NCBI GenBank assembly: GCA_902825945.1
Contig: CADECY010000040.1
Span: 1 to 63,510 of the forward strand
Reading direction: 5' to 3'
DNA from: an uncultured Acidobacteriota bacterium
GTDB lineage: Bacteria > Acidobacteriota > Terriglobia > Bryobacterales > Bryobacteraceae
DNA length: 63,510 nucleotides
Under the pieces are notes generated by a model. It searched no databases. It was not told where the DNA came from and was given only the letters and a program-made list of their open reading frames with translations. Both the position numbers and the translations under genes were made by a program. Positions 34,287-42,614 of this stretch are shown here, one piece after another; positions within the stretch are counted from its first letter, which is position 1; each line of letters begins with the position of its first letter.

Positions 34287-35156
34287 CTACCGGCGGTCTT
34301 CAGCGATCGACAGCGTGCCGTGACGAAGGTCCAGCGTGGTGACCGACCGCGCGAGCGCGGGAAAGCCGATCAGCCCGTCGAGTTGGATTCCGAAGTGTTC
34401 GCTGAGTCCTTTGAGGTCGGTGGTCACGGCGCCGGACAGAATCAACGGAGTTCCGCCGATCTCGAGACGAACGGGACGATCCATGCGATAGGCTTCGGTC
34501 AAGCCCGATAGTCCTTCGAGCGAAACCGGGCGCGCGGCGATCGATTTCCCGCGAAGCCCGACGACAGAAACCGAGGCTCCGGAATCGATCACGAAGTTGC
34601 CGAGGTTCGCGCGGGCGATCAGGAGATGTCCGGCCCTAGTCAGGGTGCGATCTTGCCGGGCCGGCGGAGCGGCATCGAACGGACGCAGGCTCAGCGTGCG
34701 CGCGGGTCCGCTGATCGTGATTTCGAAATCGCGGAACAGTTCGGGCCCGGCCAGCCCGTCCACGTCTCCCGGAAGCGATCCCGGTGCGACCTCGACGGGC
34801 ACGTTCGAAAACTCGAGCCCGCCCGCCGCGACGGTGGCCGCGAGCGCCGTTTCTCCGCGCACGGGTCCACTGCTTCCGAATCCGCCAAGCGTGGTTTCGG
34901 CACCAGATTCCAGGTGCAGGCGGCGCGCGCACGGTTTCGATACGAGAAGGCCCTGCGCACCGGTGTCGAACAGGATGCGGAGAGGGCGGCTGCCGTTGAT
35001 GCGGAGAGGCAGAGTCCAGCCGAGCGGCTTGGCGTCGTGATTGCGCGCCACCGTCAGCGGAAGGTCGTAGCGCGTGTAGGCACTCTGCAGAGACGCACAT
35101 GTCGCCAAGCCCGCCGAAGCGAGCAACAGGGCGACAATGGGCCTCCCGAGAAGCAC
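34287..35156 (-). CDS. Exported retropepsin-like aspartic protease with two active-site motifs
   Basis: A 289-residue protein with an N-terminal hydrophobic leader ending Leu-Ala-Thr-Cys, so it is either a secreted protein or a lipoprotein. Two aspartic-protease half-domains follow. The first has Leu-Phe-Asp-Thr-Gly-Ala-Gln near residue 64; the second has Val-Ile-Asp-Ser-Gly-Ala-Ser near residue 192, each with its downstream hydrophobic-Gly strand (Leu-Ala-Gly-Pro-Glu and Leu-Ile-Gly-Phe-Pro). One chain could thus form a pepsin-like pseudo-dimer instead of a retroviral-type homodimer. The start GTG at 35156 is uncertain; a -10-like TAATAT sits 9 bases upstream. Confidence 0.8.
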   Translation of the reverse strand: MLLGRPIVALLLASAGLATCASLQSAYTRYDLPLTVARNHDAKPLGWTLPLRINGSRPLRILFDTGAQGLLVSKPCARRLHLESGAETTLGGFGSSGPVRGETALAATVAAGGLEFSNVPVEVAPGSLPGDVDGLAGPELFRDFEITISGPARTLSLRPFDAAPPARQDRTLTRAGHLLIARANLGNFVIDSGASVSVVGLRGKSIAARPVSLEGLSGLTEAYRMDRPVRLEIGGTPLILSGAVTTDLKGLSEHFGIQLDGLIGFPALARSVTTLDLRHGTLSIAEDRR

Positions 35157-35165
35157 ATTTTCACA

Positions 35166-35202
35166 ATATTACAATTCGGCAACAATGTCATGTCGGAATT
35201 GT
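35166..35202 (-). promoter_or_regulatory. TAATAT -10 element and adjacent inverted repeat before the retropepsin gene
   Basis: TAATAT (minus, 35166-35171) is followed nine bases later by the GTG start. Directly upstream is an ACAATTC/GAATTGT inverted repeat (35171-35177 and 35196-35202) that touches the -10. This is an AT-rich island in GC-rich DNA, consistent with a promoter plus operator. It lies downstream of the stop of the 794-residue protein gene. Confidence 0.4.
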
Positions 35203-35212
35203 TACAACGGCA

Positions 35213-37597
35213 TCAGCGGATGGAGGTCGATCGTCCCTCCGTGTCGCCGCGCAGCCATAAAAACAGCGGCGCGCGGGGGGTTGGCGACGGCCAAGGAAGC
35301 TTGATGCGCAGCGTCTGCGAGGCACCCCCGGCAGTCGCCGGAAGTTCCGAAACGGCGAGTCCATTCGCTGCCGTCCAACCGGCGCGCTCGATCAGTTCGA
35401 GATCCCTTCCCGTGAGCACACCGAAGTAGGCGCCATCGCCGGCGGGCTGATCGGTGAGCTCGAACTTGTCGACGCGCGGCGTGCGAACGGTGCGCCCGAT
35501 CGCCGCCGGTGCCGAGACACCTTGATCGCCAGCGTCGGCCGTAGCCTCGATCGCGCAACCGGAAGGCCATGCCGCGGGATCGAAGGCGAGATAGAGCCGG
35601 TCGGGCGCGAGCGATTGCACCTTGAGTCCGTCGCGCTGCTCGCCGATCGCCGCGCGCAGCCGCCTCGCACCCGCGCAACCGATCTCCACCGACATGCGCG
35701 GGCTCGCGTTCTTGACGTCGAGCACGGCTCCGGTCTGGATGCCCGCCGGCAATTCGCCCTCACCGAGCGCGATACCGAGTCCCGATGGAGGCAGGATCCG
35801 TGCGGAGCGAATCACTGGCCGCGCCTGTGCAACACGGAGGCCGCCCGCGATGCGCACCGGATTCGAATACCCTTCGGCGCGCACGAACAGGTCGAGCAGT
35901 TGCCCAGCGCGTGGTTTGTCCTGAATCGTGGCATCGGCACGGCGCTGGCGTCCGTCCCCCGGTGCGAGCCGGAAACCGACGCCCGGCGCGGAGACCGTGG
36001 CAATGCGGTCGATGCCTTCGCCTTCGATCCGCACCGGCTGCGCTGGTTCGTCGAGATGCACACGGAGCGGGAGGTTCGTGATGCGCGGCGGCGGTGGCAG
36101 CACCTGAATTGCCGCGGACTGCGCGCGCCCATCGCCCTGCTCGAACCGCAGTTCGTGTTCGCCGGACGTAAGCGTGGCTGTGTCGATCTCGGCCTCCATC
36201 TTCTGCTGGATGCCTTGCCTCGGTCCGCCCGTCAGCCGGAAGGCTACTGGTGCCGGCGATCCGAAGCGGTCACCCACCCGCAGGATCGCGAGCGTTTCGA
36301 CGAACTGAACGTCCGCGCCTTCGAGCGTCACTACGCGCTTGCCCACTCGCTCGACAAGCAGGTCATGTGTGTCGAGCGTGAGTCGCGCTTTCGACAGATC
36401 GGGAGGCTGGTGGACCGTAACTGAACCGTTCACCTGGAACGGCGCTTCGTCCCACGTGCCGCTCAGCGAGTATTCACCCGGTGGAATAGCGGCTAGATCG
36501 AACTCGACCGCCCGCGGTCCGGTAACGCGGGCGGGCACATCGAAACTCCGGCCGCTGGCAGCGAATTTCCAGCCGCGTACGCGTTCGAGCAGCTTCGATT
36601 CGCCGCCGGGAATCTGGAACGAGACCGGGTTCTTCACGCCCGCGAGAATGTTGGCGGGCGCGGCGGCCGTGATCGCCGGAACATCGGCATCGGGTACGCG
36701 CATGGCCCACAAGTACGCCAGCTTGGTGCGTCCGCGCGACGGCTCGCGCTTTCCGCAGAGCGAGATCGCGTTGGCCGCTGGCTGTGCGAAGCTCGACCGG
36801 AATTCGGTGTCGGGGAACAGGATCGACTTGAAGTTGATGCCGAGCGCGGTGCCGCCCGCCGCGAGTCCGACTGGATTGCCGAGGAACATTCCCGCGACCA
36901 CGGTGGCGAGTCCCGCCGTCTGGCTGACGACGCGCTGGGAATTCTGGGGCGAAATCGGGTCATACGACGCCAGCGCCGGATTCAGCGAACGGAACATTGC
37001 GAGCGTTTGCTGGTCGAGCGGAGCATCGCGATTGATGCGGTTGTTGAGTCCGTATTGAGACGCGAATCCGGATAGTGCGGCGTTGAGATTTTCGGTCGCG
37101 CCGGGAGAGCCCGCGTTGGCCAGCGCCTGCAACAGAAACTCGGTCTGCGCGGTGTTCTGCGCGTAGTCCGCAAGTTGCTCGATCAGCGCGGAGTCCTTCG
37201 CGAGGTAGCGTTTCACCTTGCGCGCGTTCAACCCGCCGGGTCCGTAGACGTAGACGGCTGTCTTGGCTCGAAGGTTCACCGGCCACTCGGCTCGCGCTGA
37301 GGCGGGCTTGGGCGGAAGCAGCTCGAGGTCGTCTTTTCCGTCGGGTCGCGAGGGGACGAGGATCATCGCCACTTGTCCCTTGTGGGCTTCCGAACCGGAC
37401 GGGCCGGGATCGTACACGATCTTGTCGCCCGGCAGGACCCGTGCGGCTTCGCGTATCGGAAGTGGCTTGGCGACGCCCGGACGCACGACATGGAGGAGCA
37501 TTTCTCCGACAGGCGTTCCCGCGGCACACCCCGGCGCGGCGGCGTGGAGACGCCCGCACAGGATCGCAAGCATGACGAGCCAGCGCACTACTCTCAT
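35213..37597 (-). CDS. Large secreted protein of unknown function
   Basis: A 794-residue protein with a signal peptide (to about residue 20). After it come a segment that looks like a periplasmic glycan- or FecR-like start (Leu-Pro-Gly-Asp-Lys-Ile-Val-Tyr-Asp), an alpha-helical middle (about 120-230) and one strongly hydrophobic stretch (Ala-Gly-Leu-Ala-Thr-Val-Val-Ala-Gly, about 225-250). The rest is about 500 residues of repeated beta-sandwich character. Three Cys are spread in the C-terminal two thirds. I know no family for it. No ribosome site is evident. A separate 51-base gap divides it from the TonB receptor gene upstream, so it could be read from that promoter. Confidence 0.65.
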   Translation of the reverse strand: MRVVRWLVMLAILCGRLHAAAPGCAAGTPVGEMLLHVVRPGVAKPLPIREAARVLPGDKIVYDPGPSGSEAHKGQVAMILVPSRPDGKDDLELLPPKPASARAEWPVNLRAKTAVYVYGPGGLNARKVKRYLAKDSALIEQLADYAQNTAQTEFLLQALANAGSPGATENLNAALSGFASQYGLNNRINRDAPLDQQTLAMFRSLNPALASYDPISPQNSQRVVSQTAGLATVVAGMFLGNPVGLAAGGTALGINFKSILFPDTEFRSSFAQPAANAISLCGKREPSRGRTKLAYLWAMRVPDADVPAITAAAPANILAGVKNPVSFQIPGGESKLLERVRGWKFAASGRSFDVPARVTGPRAVEFDLAAIPPGEYSLSGTWDEAPFQVNGSVTVHQPPDLSKARLTLDTHDLLVERVGKRVVTLEGADVQFVETLAILRVGDRFGSPAPVAFRLTGGPRQGIQQKMEAEIDTATLTSGEHELRFEQGDGRAQSAAIQVLPPPPRITNLPLRVHLDEPAQPVRIEGEGIDRIATVSAPGVGFRLAPGDGRQRRADATIQDKPRAGQLLDLFVRAEGYSNPVRIAGGLRVAQARPVIRSARILPPSGLGIALGEGELPAGIQTGAVLDVKNASPRMSVEIGCAGARRLRAAIGEQRDGLKVQSLAPDRLYLAFDPAAWPSGCAIEATADAGDQGVSAPAAIGRTVRTPRVDKFELTDQPAGDGAYFGVLTGRDLELIERAGWTAANGLAVSELPATAGGASQTLRIKLPWPSPTPRAPLFLWLRGDTEGRSTSIR

Positions 37598-37653
37598 TAT
37601 CGCCCGATAGCCCGGCCGTGCACTACCCTGGATCGGGTAGACGCGAAGCAGCC

Positions 37654-40600
37654 TCAGAAATACAGCTTCAACCCGAGTTGAATCCTGCGGATCCCACCTA
37701 TGTTCGCCCCGATATCCGCGTACGCGGGAGTCAGGTTGGTTGGCGCAACCGGCGGTTTGGCGAACCGCTGATAATCCAGGTTCTGATACACGATGAAGTT
37801 GTTGCCGTTCGTCTGGAAGAACGGATGATTGAGCGCCCCGAACAACTCCGCGCGGAACGCCACCCGGACCTCTTCATGAATCGGGAATTCCTTGAGAATC
37901 GCCATATTGTAGCTCTGCGTCCAAGGCATGCGAACGTGACCGAGCACGCGAGGCGCGTTGCCGATGGACAATCGGTCCGGCGGCGCGAAGGCCTGCAGCA
38001 CGTTGATGTAAGGCGCGCGCTGCGTCACCGGATTGTTGACGTTCTGCCGCCAGCCCGGCAGCACCGGATCCACGCCGTCCACCAGATTCACGCGGATGCG
38101 CCCGACATCGTCCGGGAATCCGGCATTGTTGCCGAGATGGGCCTGCAACGGCAGTCCGCTCGACAACTGGCCCACGCCGCTCAGCTTCCAATTCCCGATG
38201 ATCTGATTCGCCCAGCCACGCACGCGCAGCGGAACATCCCAGTTGTAGTTGAAGCGGAACACGTGCGGAATCGAGAATACTGAGATCGACTTTTCGAGAC
38301 TGCGCGCTCCGCCGCGCAATTGCGGGAAGCCGGTGCCCCAATTCTGAATGTTGTCATTGCAGAACTGGCCGTCGCACGAGGAATCGTCGATCGATTTCAT
38401 CCACGTGTAGTTCACCGTGAACTGCAAGCCGCGCGAGAAGCGCTTGACGAAATTCGTCTGCAGCGCGTTGTAGCTCGAACTGTAGCCCTGCGCGATCGGG
38501 TTGCCGATGCTCGACATCGTCGGAATGCCGCGCAGCAAATCCTGCCGGGCCACGGTGACGATGTTGCCGCTCGCATCGCGTAGCCCCGCCGGATTCGGTA
38601 TGCGTTCGCCCATGTTCTCGCCTGCCAGGAACTGCTGCGTGTAACGCGGCAGGTCGATCGTGTTGTAGAGCGCCGAAGGTCCGAAGAGCTGTGTGCCCTT
38701 CGATCCGACGTAGTTCACCTCGAGTCCGTAGTCCTTGCCAAACTGGAATCCGAGCCCGAAGTTCCACTGCTGGATGTACGGGATGCTCACGTCGCGATTC
38801 AGGAAGTAGATCTGCGCGACGTTCTGCGTGTCGACCAGCTTGCCGTCCGAAGGCTTCGCGGTGCCGCGAGTGGGAAGCGTGAGCCGATTGAAATCCATCT
38901 GGACCCAGCCGCCGTTGGCCCCGCCCGCCGTCGCCAATTGGTCGGGCCGCGGATTCAAGTCGGGAATCGGAATGCGGAACAATCCATTCGTCGGAACGTG
39001 CGAGATCGCGTACGCTCCACGAATCACCGCCATTCCCGCGAACGGCTTCGGCAGGCGATACGCGAATCCGATGCGCGGTTCGATGTTGTTGTATCGGGTG
39101 GGCCACAACGTGCGCGGCGTGCCCCCAAGTCCGTGGAGTTGGATGTAGCCGCCGAGTTGTTGCCCCAGCGAATTCGTCACCGCTTCCGGCACGAAGTAAC
39201 CCTGATTGTAGTTTTTCTCTGACCGCGGAACCTCCACCTGATAACGCGCTCCCAGATTCAGCGTGAGCCGCGGCGTCAGCTTGTAGTCGTTCTGCACGAA
39301 CGCCGCGTAGTACTTCCAGCGGTACTGATAGGAGATCGCCGCGGGTGCAATGCTGATGCCCGCCGGATATCCGAGCAACAAGGACGCGAGACCGAACCCG
39401 GTCTGCGCGTTCGGAATGCCGAGTACCGCGGCGGTATTCCCTGAGCCGCCGATGTTCGTCATCCCTGAGCCGAAATTCCAGTTGCCCTGCACACTCGCCA
39501 GATCGATCAGATTCTGTTGCGGCGCTTGAAATTCGAATCCCGTCTTGAGATTGTTGCGGCCGCGTGTCCAGTTGAAGATGTTCACCAGTTGGAAAAAGTT
39601 GTCGATCTCGTAGTTGCCGATGCTCGTTCCCGGATTGAAGATGCCGTCACCGACACTGACGATCGGAAAGCCCCGGTCGAGCCGCGACGGGAAGCCCAGT
39701 TCCTGGAACCAGTTCTTCGACAACTGCTCGTCATTCTCCCGCCGCGCGATGTTCGAGCGGTTAAAGCCAAGGCGCAGGTCGTTCACCTTGTTGCCTCCCC
39801 ACACATGAGTATCGTTGAGCGCGATATTGGTGCCCGTGGAAGTATCGGTCGGCACCTGTTCGAGCAGGCCCGGCAGAAACGCGCGATCGCCCTTGACCGG
39901 AACCTGCGCGAGGCGGAAGGACATGCGATTCGAAGAAGTGATCACCTGATCGAACTTCGTCGTAAACCGGTTGTCGGTGTTGCGAACATGGCGGAAGACC
40001 GAATAGTTCTGCCCCAGCGCGTTCAACGACATGTTCGGCAGCGGATACATCTTGGCGATTCGTTGCCCGATCGGCGAGATGAAGCGCTTCGGGATCACGC
40101 CTCCTTCCCAGAGGGGATACGCTTCCCCGGCATTCAAGAGGATCCGGTTATTGGTGAGCGTACCCACCGGGCTGAACTCGAACTGGCGGAAGATGAAGAC
40201 GCGCTGATTCGCGGTCGTGTTGTAGACCGATTGCGAGAAGTCGCCCTCGCGCTCGAGTTCCGTCGGCACGCGCGTGAATGCCGAGAGCTGCGTGTACTGG
40301 CGCAACGGTTCGAATCCCGCGAAGAAAAACGTCCGATTGCGGCCATCATAGATCTTGGGAATGTAGACCGGACCGCCCACATCGGCGCCGCCGCGCCAGT
40401 ATCGAAGATGCCCTTTGCGGTCGAACGTGTTGCGATAGGGCGCGGCGTTCAGCTTGTCGTTCTGACTGAACGAGAAGACCACGCCGTGCAATTTGTTCGT
40501 GCCGGACTTGGTCGTCATGCTCACGATTCCGCCGCCCACGCGGCCGTATTCCGCTGAGTACGCATTCTGCTGCACCGAAACTTCGCTGATCGCGTCCGAC

Positions 40601-41232
40601 GAGAACGAAAGCGAGATGCGCCCGAGAAACATCGCGTTGTTCGAGACGCCGTCCGCCTGATACTGCGTCGAACCCATCCGGCCGCCCGACACCGACATAC
40701 CGCCGCCCGGCGTCACGAATCCCGTGGTCACGCTCGCCTGTTCGGATCCCGGTTCGCCCACCACGCCCGGCAGCGTCGACATGATCTGCAGCGCGCTTTG
40801 GTTGGCGAGCGGCAACTCGTCGAGTTGCTTCTGGTTGATGCTGTACTGGATCGTCGAACTCGACTGCTGGATCAGCGGCGCCTCGGCGCGCACGAGCACT
40901 TCCGTCGCGGTGCTGCCGACCTCGAGCGTTAGGTCGAGCGTCGTGACGCCGGAGGTCTCCACCGTAACCGGCTCGCGCACCAGTTTTTTGAATCCTTCCA
41001 TCTCGACGGAGATGCGGTATGCTCCTGGCACGAGCGCGGGCAGTGTGTAGGCGCCAGCGGACGAAGTAGCGGCCGCTTGCGAGCGATTGGTGGCAATGTG
41101 CGTCGCGGTGAGTTTCGCGCCGGCGATCACGGCCTGCGCCGGATCAAAGACGGTTCCGGTAATCGAGCCCGTGTTGGTCTGACAGAGCGCGGCGGATGAC
41201 GAGATCACCAATAGGCAAACGGCGCGGTTCAT
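37654..41232 (-). CDS. Oar-like TonB-dependent outer-membrane receptor
   Basis: A 1192-residue outer-membrane protein: signal peptide (cleaved near Ala-Leu-Cys-Gln), CarboxypepD_reg domain (about 22-105, with Ile-Thr-Gly-Thr-Val and Gly-Tyr/Phe-Lys-Lys blocks), a plug domain (about 115-230) and a long beta-barrel. The protein ends in Leu-Lys-Leu-Tyr-Phe, a typical C-terminal Phe for barrel insertion. This SusC/Oar-like type is multiplied in Solibacter-like genomes and takes up unknown substrates. GGGAG lies before the ATG at 41232. No SusD-like partner is next to it. Confidence 0.9.
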   Translation of the reverse strand: MNRAVCLLVISSSAALCQTNTGSITGTVFDPAQAVIAGAKLTATHIATNRSQAAATSSAGAYTLPALVPGAYRISVEMEGFKKLVREPVTVETSGVTTLDLTLEVGSTATEVLVRAEAPLIQQSSSTIQYSINQKQLDELPLANQSALQIMSTLPGVVGEPGSEQASVTTGFVTPGGGMSVSGGRMGSTQYQADGVSNNAMFLGRISLSFSSDAISEVSVQQNAYSAEYGRVGGGIVSMTTKSGTNKLHGVVFSFSQNDKLNAAPYRNTFDRKGHLRYWRGGADVGGPVYIPKIYDGRNRTFFFAGFEPLRQYTQLSAFTRVPTELEREGDFSQSVYNTTANQRVFIFRQFEFSPVGTLTNNRILLNAGEAYPLWEGGVIPKRFISPIGQRIAKMYPLPNMSLNALGQNYSVFRHVRNTDNRFTTKFDQVITSSNRMSFRLAQVPVKGDRAFLPGLLEQVPTDTSTGTNIALNDTHVWGGNKVNDLRLGFNRSNIARRENDEQLSKNWFQELGFPSRLDRGFPIVSVGDGIFNPGTSIGNYEIDNFFQLVNIFNWTRGRNNLKTGFEFQAPQQNLIDLASVQGNWNFGSGMTNIGGSGNTAAVLGIPNAQTGFGLASLLLGYPAGISIAPAAISYQYRWKYYAAFVQNDYKLTPRLTLNLGARYQVEVPRSEKNYNQGYFVPEAVTNSLGQQLGGYIQLHGLGGTPRTLWPTRYNNIEPRIGFAYRLPKPFAGMAVIRGAYAISHVPTNGLFRIPIPDLNPRPDQLATAGGANGGWVQMDFNRLTLPTRGTAKPSDGKLVDTQNVAQIYFLNRDVSIPYIQQWNFGLGFQFGKDYGLEVNYVGSKGTQLFGPSALYNTIDLPRYTQQFLAGENMGERIPNPAGLRDASGNIVTVARQDLLRGIPTMSSIGNPIAQGYSSSYNALQTNFVKRFSRGLQFTVNYTWMKSIDDSSCDGQFCNDNIQNWGTGFPQLRGGARSLEKSISVFSIPHVFRFNYNWDVPLRVRGWANQIIGNWKLSGVGQLSSGLPLQAHLGNNAGFPDDVGRIRVNLVDGVDPVLPGWRQNVNNPVTQRAPYINVLQAFAPPDRLSIGNAPRVLGHVRMPWTQSYNMAILKEFPIHEEVRVAFRAELFGALNHPFFQTNGNNFIVYQNLDYQRFAKPPVAPTNLTPAYADIGANIGGIRRIQLGLKLYF

Positions 41233-41295
41233 GAGTAAGCTCCCTAGCGGGGAAGCATATCAGAACCGCGCCGGAATGGGCTGGTTCGAAAGTGA

Positions 41296-41688
41296 TTACG
41301 CGATATCGTACAGCCAGGCGGCCGCTTTCTGCCCCTTCAAGCACTTTTCGATCGTGGGCCAGGCGCGCTGATGATCGTCGGCGGCCACCCACTTCGTGCG
41401 CTGCTCTTCCGTCTGAAAGCTGATCAGCAGACGATAGTTCCACGGCCCCGGGCCATTGCCCGCCATCGCCTTGCGGAATTTCATCAGCTTCACTTCCACG
41501 AAGCCCGGCTGCTTGCTGATCGTGGGCTTGAACGTATTCCGGAAGTTGGCGAGCAACTCCTTCTCCTTCGCCATGTCCACTTCGAGATCCACGTGGAGTT
41601 GAATCGGATTGGCGGCCGCTTCGGAAGGAACGGCGGCGCTGCCCGCAGCCACGGCGGCGAGCGTCTTCAGGGATGTTCTGCGATTCAT
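41296..41688 (-). CDS. Exported ABM/Dabb-fold protein
   Basis: The 130-residue protein begins Met-Asn-Arg-Arg-Thr-Ser-Leu-Lys-Thr-Leu with an Ala-rich helix, a Tat-type leader. The body of about 95 residues looks like the antibiotic-biosynthesis-monooxygenase/Dabb ferredoxin-like fold: His-Val-Asp-Leu-Glu-Val, then Phe-Arg-Asn-Thr-Phe-Lys-Pro, Gln-Pro-Gly-Phe-Val-Glu-Val and Leu-Leu-Ile-Ser-Phe-Gln-Thr. Such proteins are small dimeric oxygenases or binding proteins; export is less usual. A TAGAAT hexamer lies 9 bases upstream of the start and no ribosome site is seen. Confidence 0.75.
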   Translation of the reverse strand: MNRRTSLKTLAAVAAGSAAVPSEAAANPIQLHVDLEVDMAKEKELLANFRNTFKPTISKQPGFVEVKLMKFRKAMAGNGPGPWNYRLLISFQTEEQRTKWVAADDHQRAWPTIEKCLKGQKAAAWLYDIA

Positions 41689-41697
41689 ATCGTTGTG

Positions 41698-41757
41698 ATT
41701 CTACCAGCCCGCGCGGGCGTTGGCCCGAGGCCGCGGCCGGTGGATCGGTGATATCGT
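41698..41757. promoter_or_regulatory. Divergent -10 elements: TAGAAT (minus) and TATCGT (plus)
   Basis: TAGAAT on the minus strand at 41698-41703 is 9 bases before the ABM gene's ATG. TATCGT on the plus strand at 41752-41757 is 8 bases before the ATG at 41766. Neither gene has a Shine-Dalgarno sequence. Confidence 0.4.
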
Positions 41758-41765
41758 GATCGGTG

Positions 41766-42608
41766 ATGATCTCGAGACGCAGCCTCGTAGCCTCCGCCGC
41801 ACTCGCGCCTTTGCTTTCCGCCGCCAAAAAGAAAGTGCCCGTCGGAATCGAACTCTATTCGGTGCGCGACCAGTTGAAGGCCGACCTCGCCGGAACCGTG
41901 AAGCAGGTAGCCAAGCTCGGCTACGAGGTGGTGGAGTTCTACTCGCCCTACTTCGATTGGACACCGGCGCAAGCGAAGGACGTCCGCAAGCTCCTGGACG
42001 ATCTCGGCATCAAGGCCCTCTCGACCCACAACAGCGCCCGCGTCTACGATCCCGCCAATCTCGACAAGGCGATCGAACTGAACCAGATCATCGGCAGCAA
42101 GATCATCGTCATGGCGAGTTCCGGCGGCGCGAAGGCGCTCGATGCGTGGAAGGGTGTTGCCGAGAAGCTCGGACGCGGATCGGAAAAGCTGAAGAGCGCC
42201 GGGATGCGCGCGGGCTATCACAACCACGAACTCGAATTCAAACCCGTCGAAGGCACCCGGCCGATGGAGATCATCGCCAAGAACACGCCGAAGGAAGTGG
42301 TGCTACAACTCGATGTAGGAACTTGTATTGACGCGGGTTCGGATCCGATTGCCTGGATCAAGGCGAACCCTGGCCGCATCGCCTCGATGCACTGCAAGGA
42401 TTGGGCGCCAATGGATTCGGCCAAGCACGCCGACAAGGGATACAAGGTGCTCTTCGGCGAAGGTGTCACTCCGTGGAAGAAGCTCTTCGCCGCGGCCGAG
42501 AAGACGGGCGGCATCGAGTGTTACCTGATCGAACAGGAAGGCAGCCGCTTCGATCCGTTCGACACCGCCAAACGCTGCCTCGACAATTACCGGAAGATGC
42601 GAGGCTGA
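41766..42608 (+). CDS. Exported sugar phosphate isomerase/epimerase-like protein
   Basis: The 280-residue product (ATG at 41766; a GTG one codon earlier is possible) has an Arg-Arg leader (Ser-Arg-Arg-Ser-Leu-Val-Ala-Ser) of Tat type, then an AP-endonuclease-2/xylose-isomerase-like TIM barrel. The barrel shows Val-Gly-Ile-Glu-Leu-Tyr-Ser-Val-Arg, Tyr-His-Asn-His-Glu-Leu-Glu-Phe, Leu-Gln-Leu-Asp-Val-Gly-Thr and His-Cys-Lys-Asp-Trp, which supply the usual Glu/Asp/His metal ligands. The family isomerises or dehydrates sugar derivatives; Tat export is common in acidobacteria and planctomycetes. The next gene starts 6 bases after its stop. Confidence 0.85.
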   Translation: MISRRSLVASAALAPLLSAAKKKVPVGIELYSVRDQLKADLAGTVKQVAKLGYEVVEFYSPYFDWTPAQAKDVRKLLDDLGIKALSTHNSARVYDPANLDKAIELNQIIGSKIIVMASSGGAKALDAWKGVAEKLGRGSEKLKSAGMRAGYHNHELEFKPVEGTRPMEIIAKNTPKEVVLQLDVGTCIDAGSDPIAWIKANPGRIASMHCKDWAPMDSAKHADKGYKVLFGEGVTPWKKLFAAAEKTGGIECYLIEQEGSRFDPFDTAKRCLDNYRKMRG

Positions 42609-42614
42609 TCGCCG

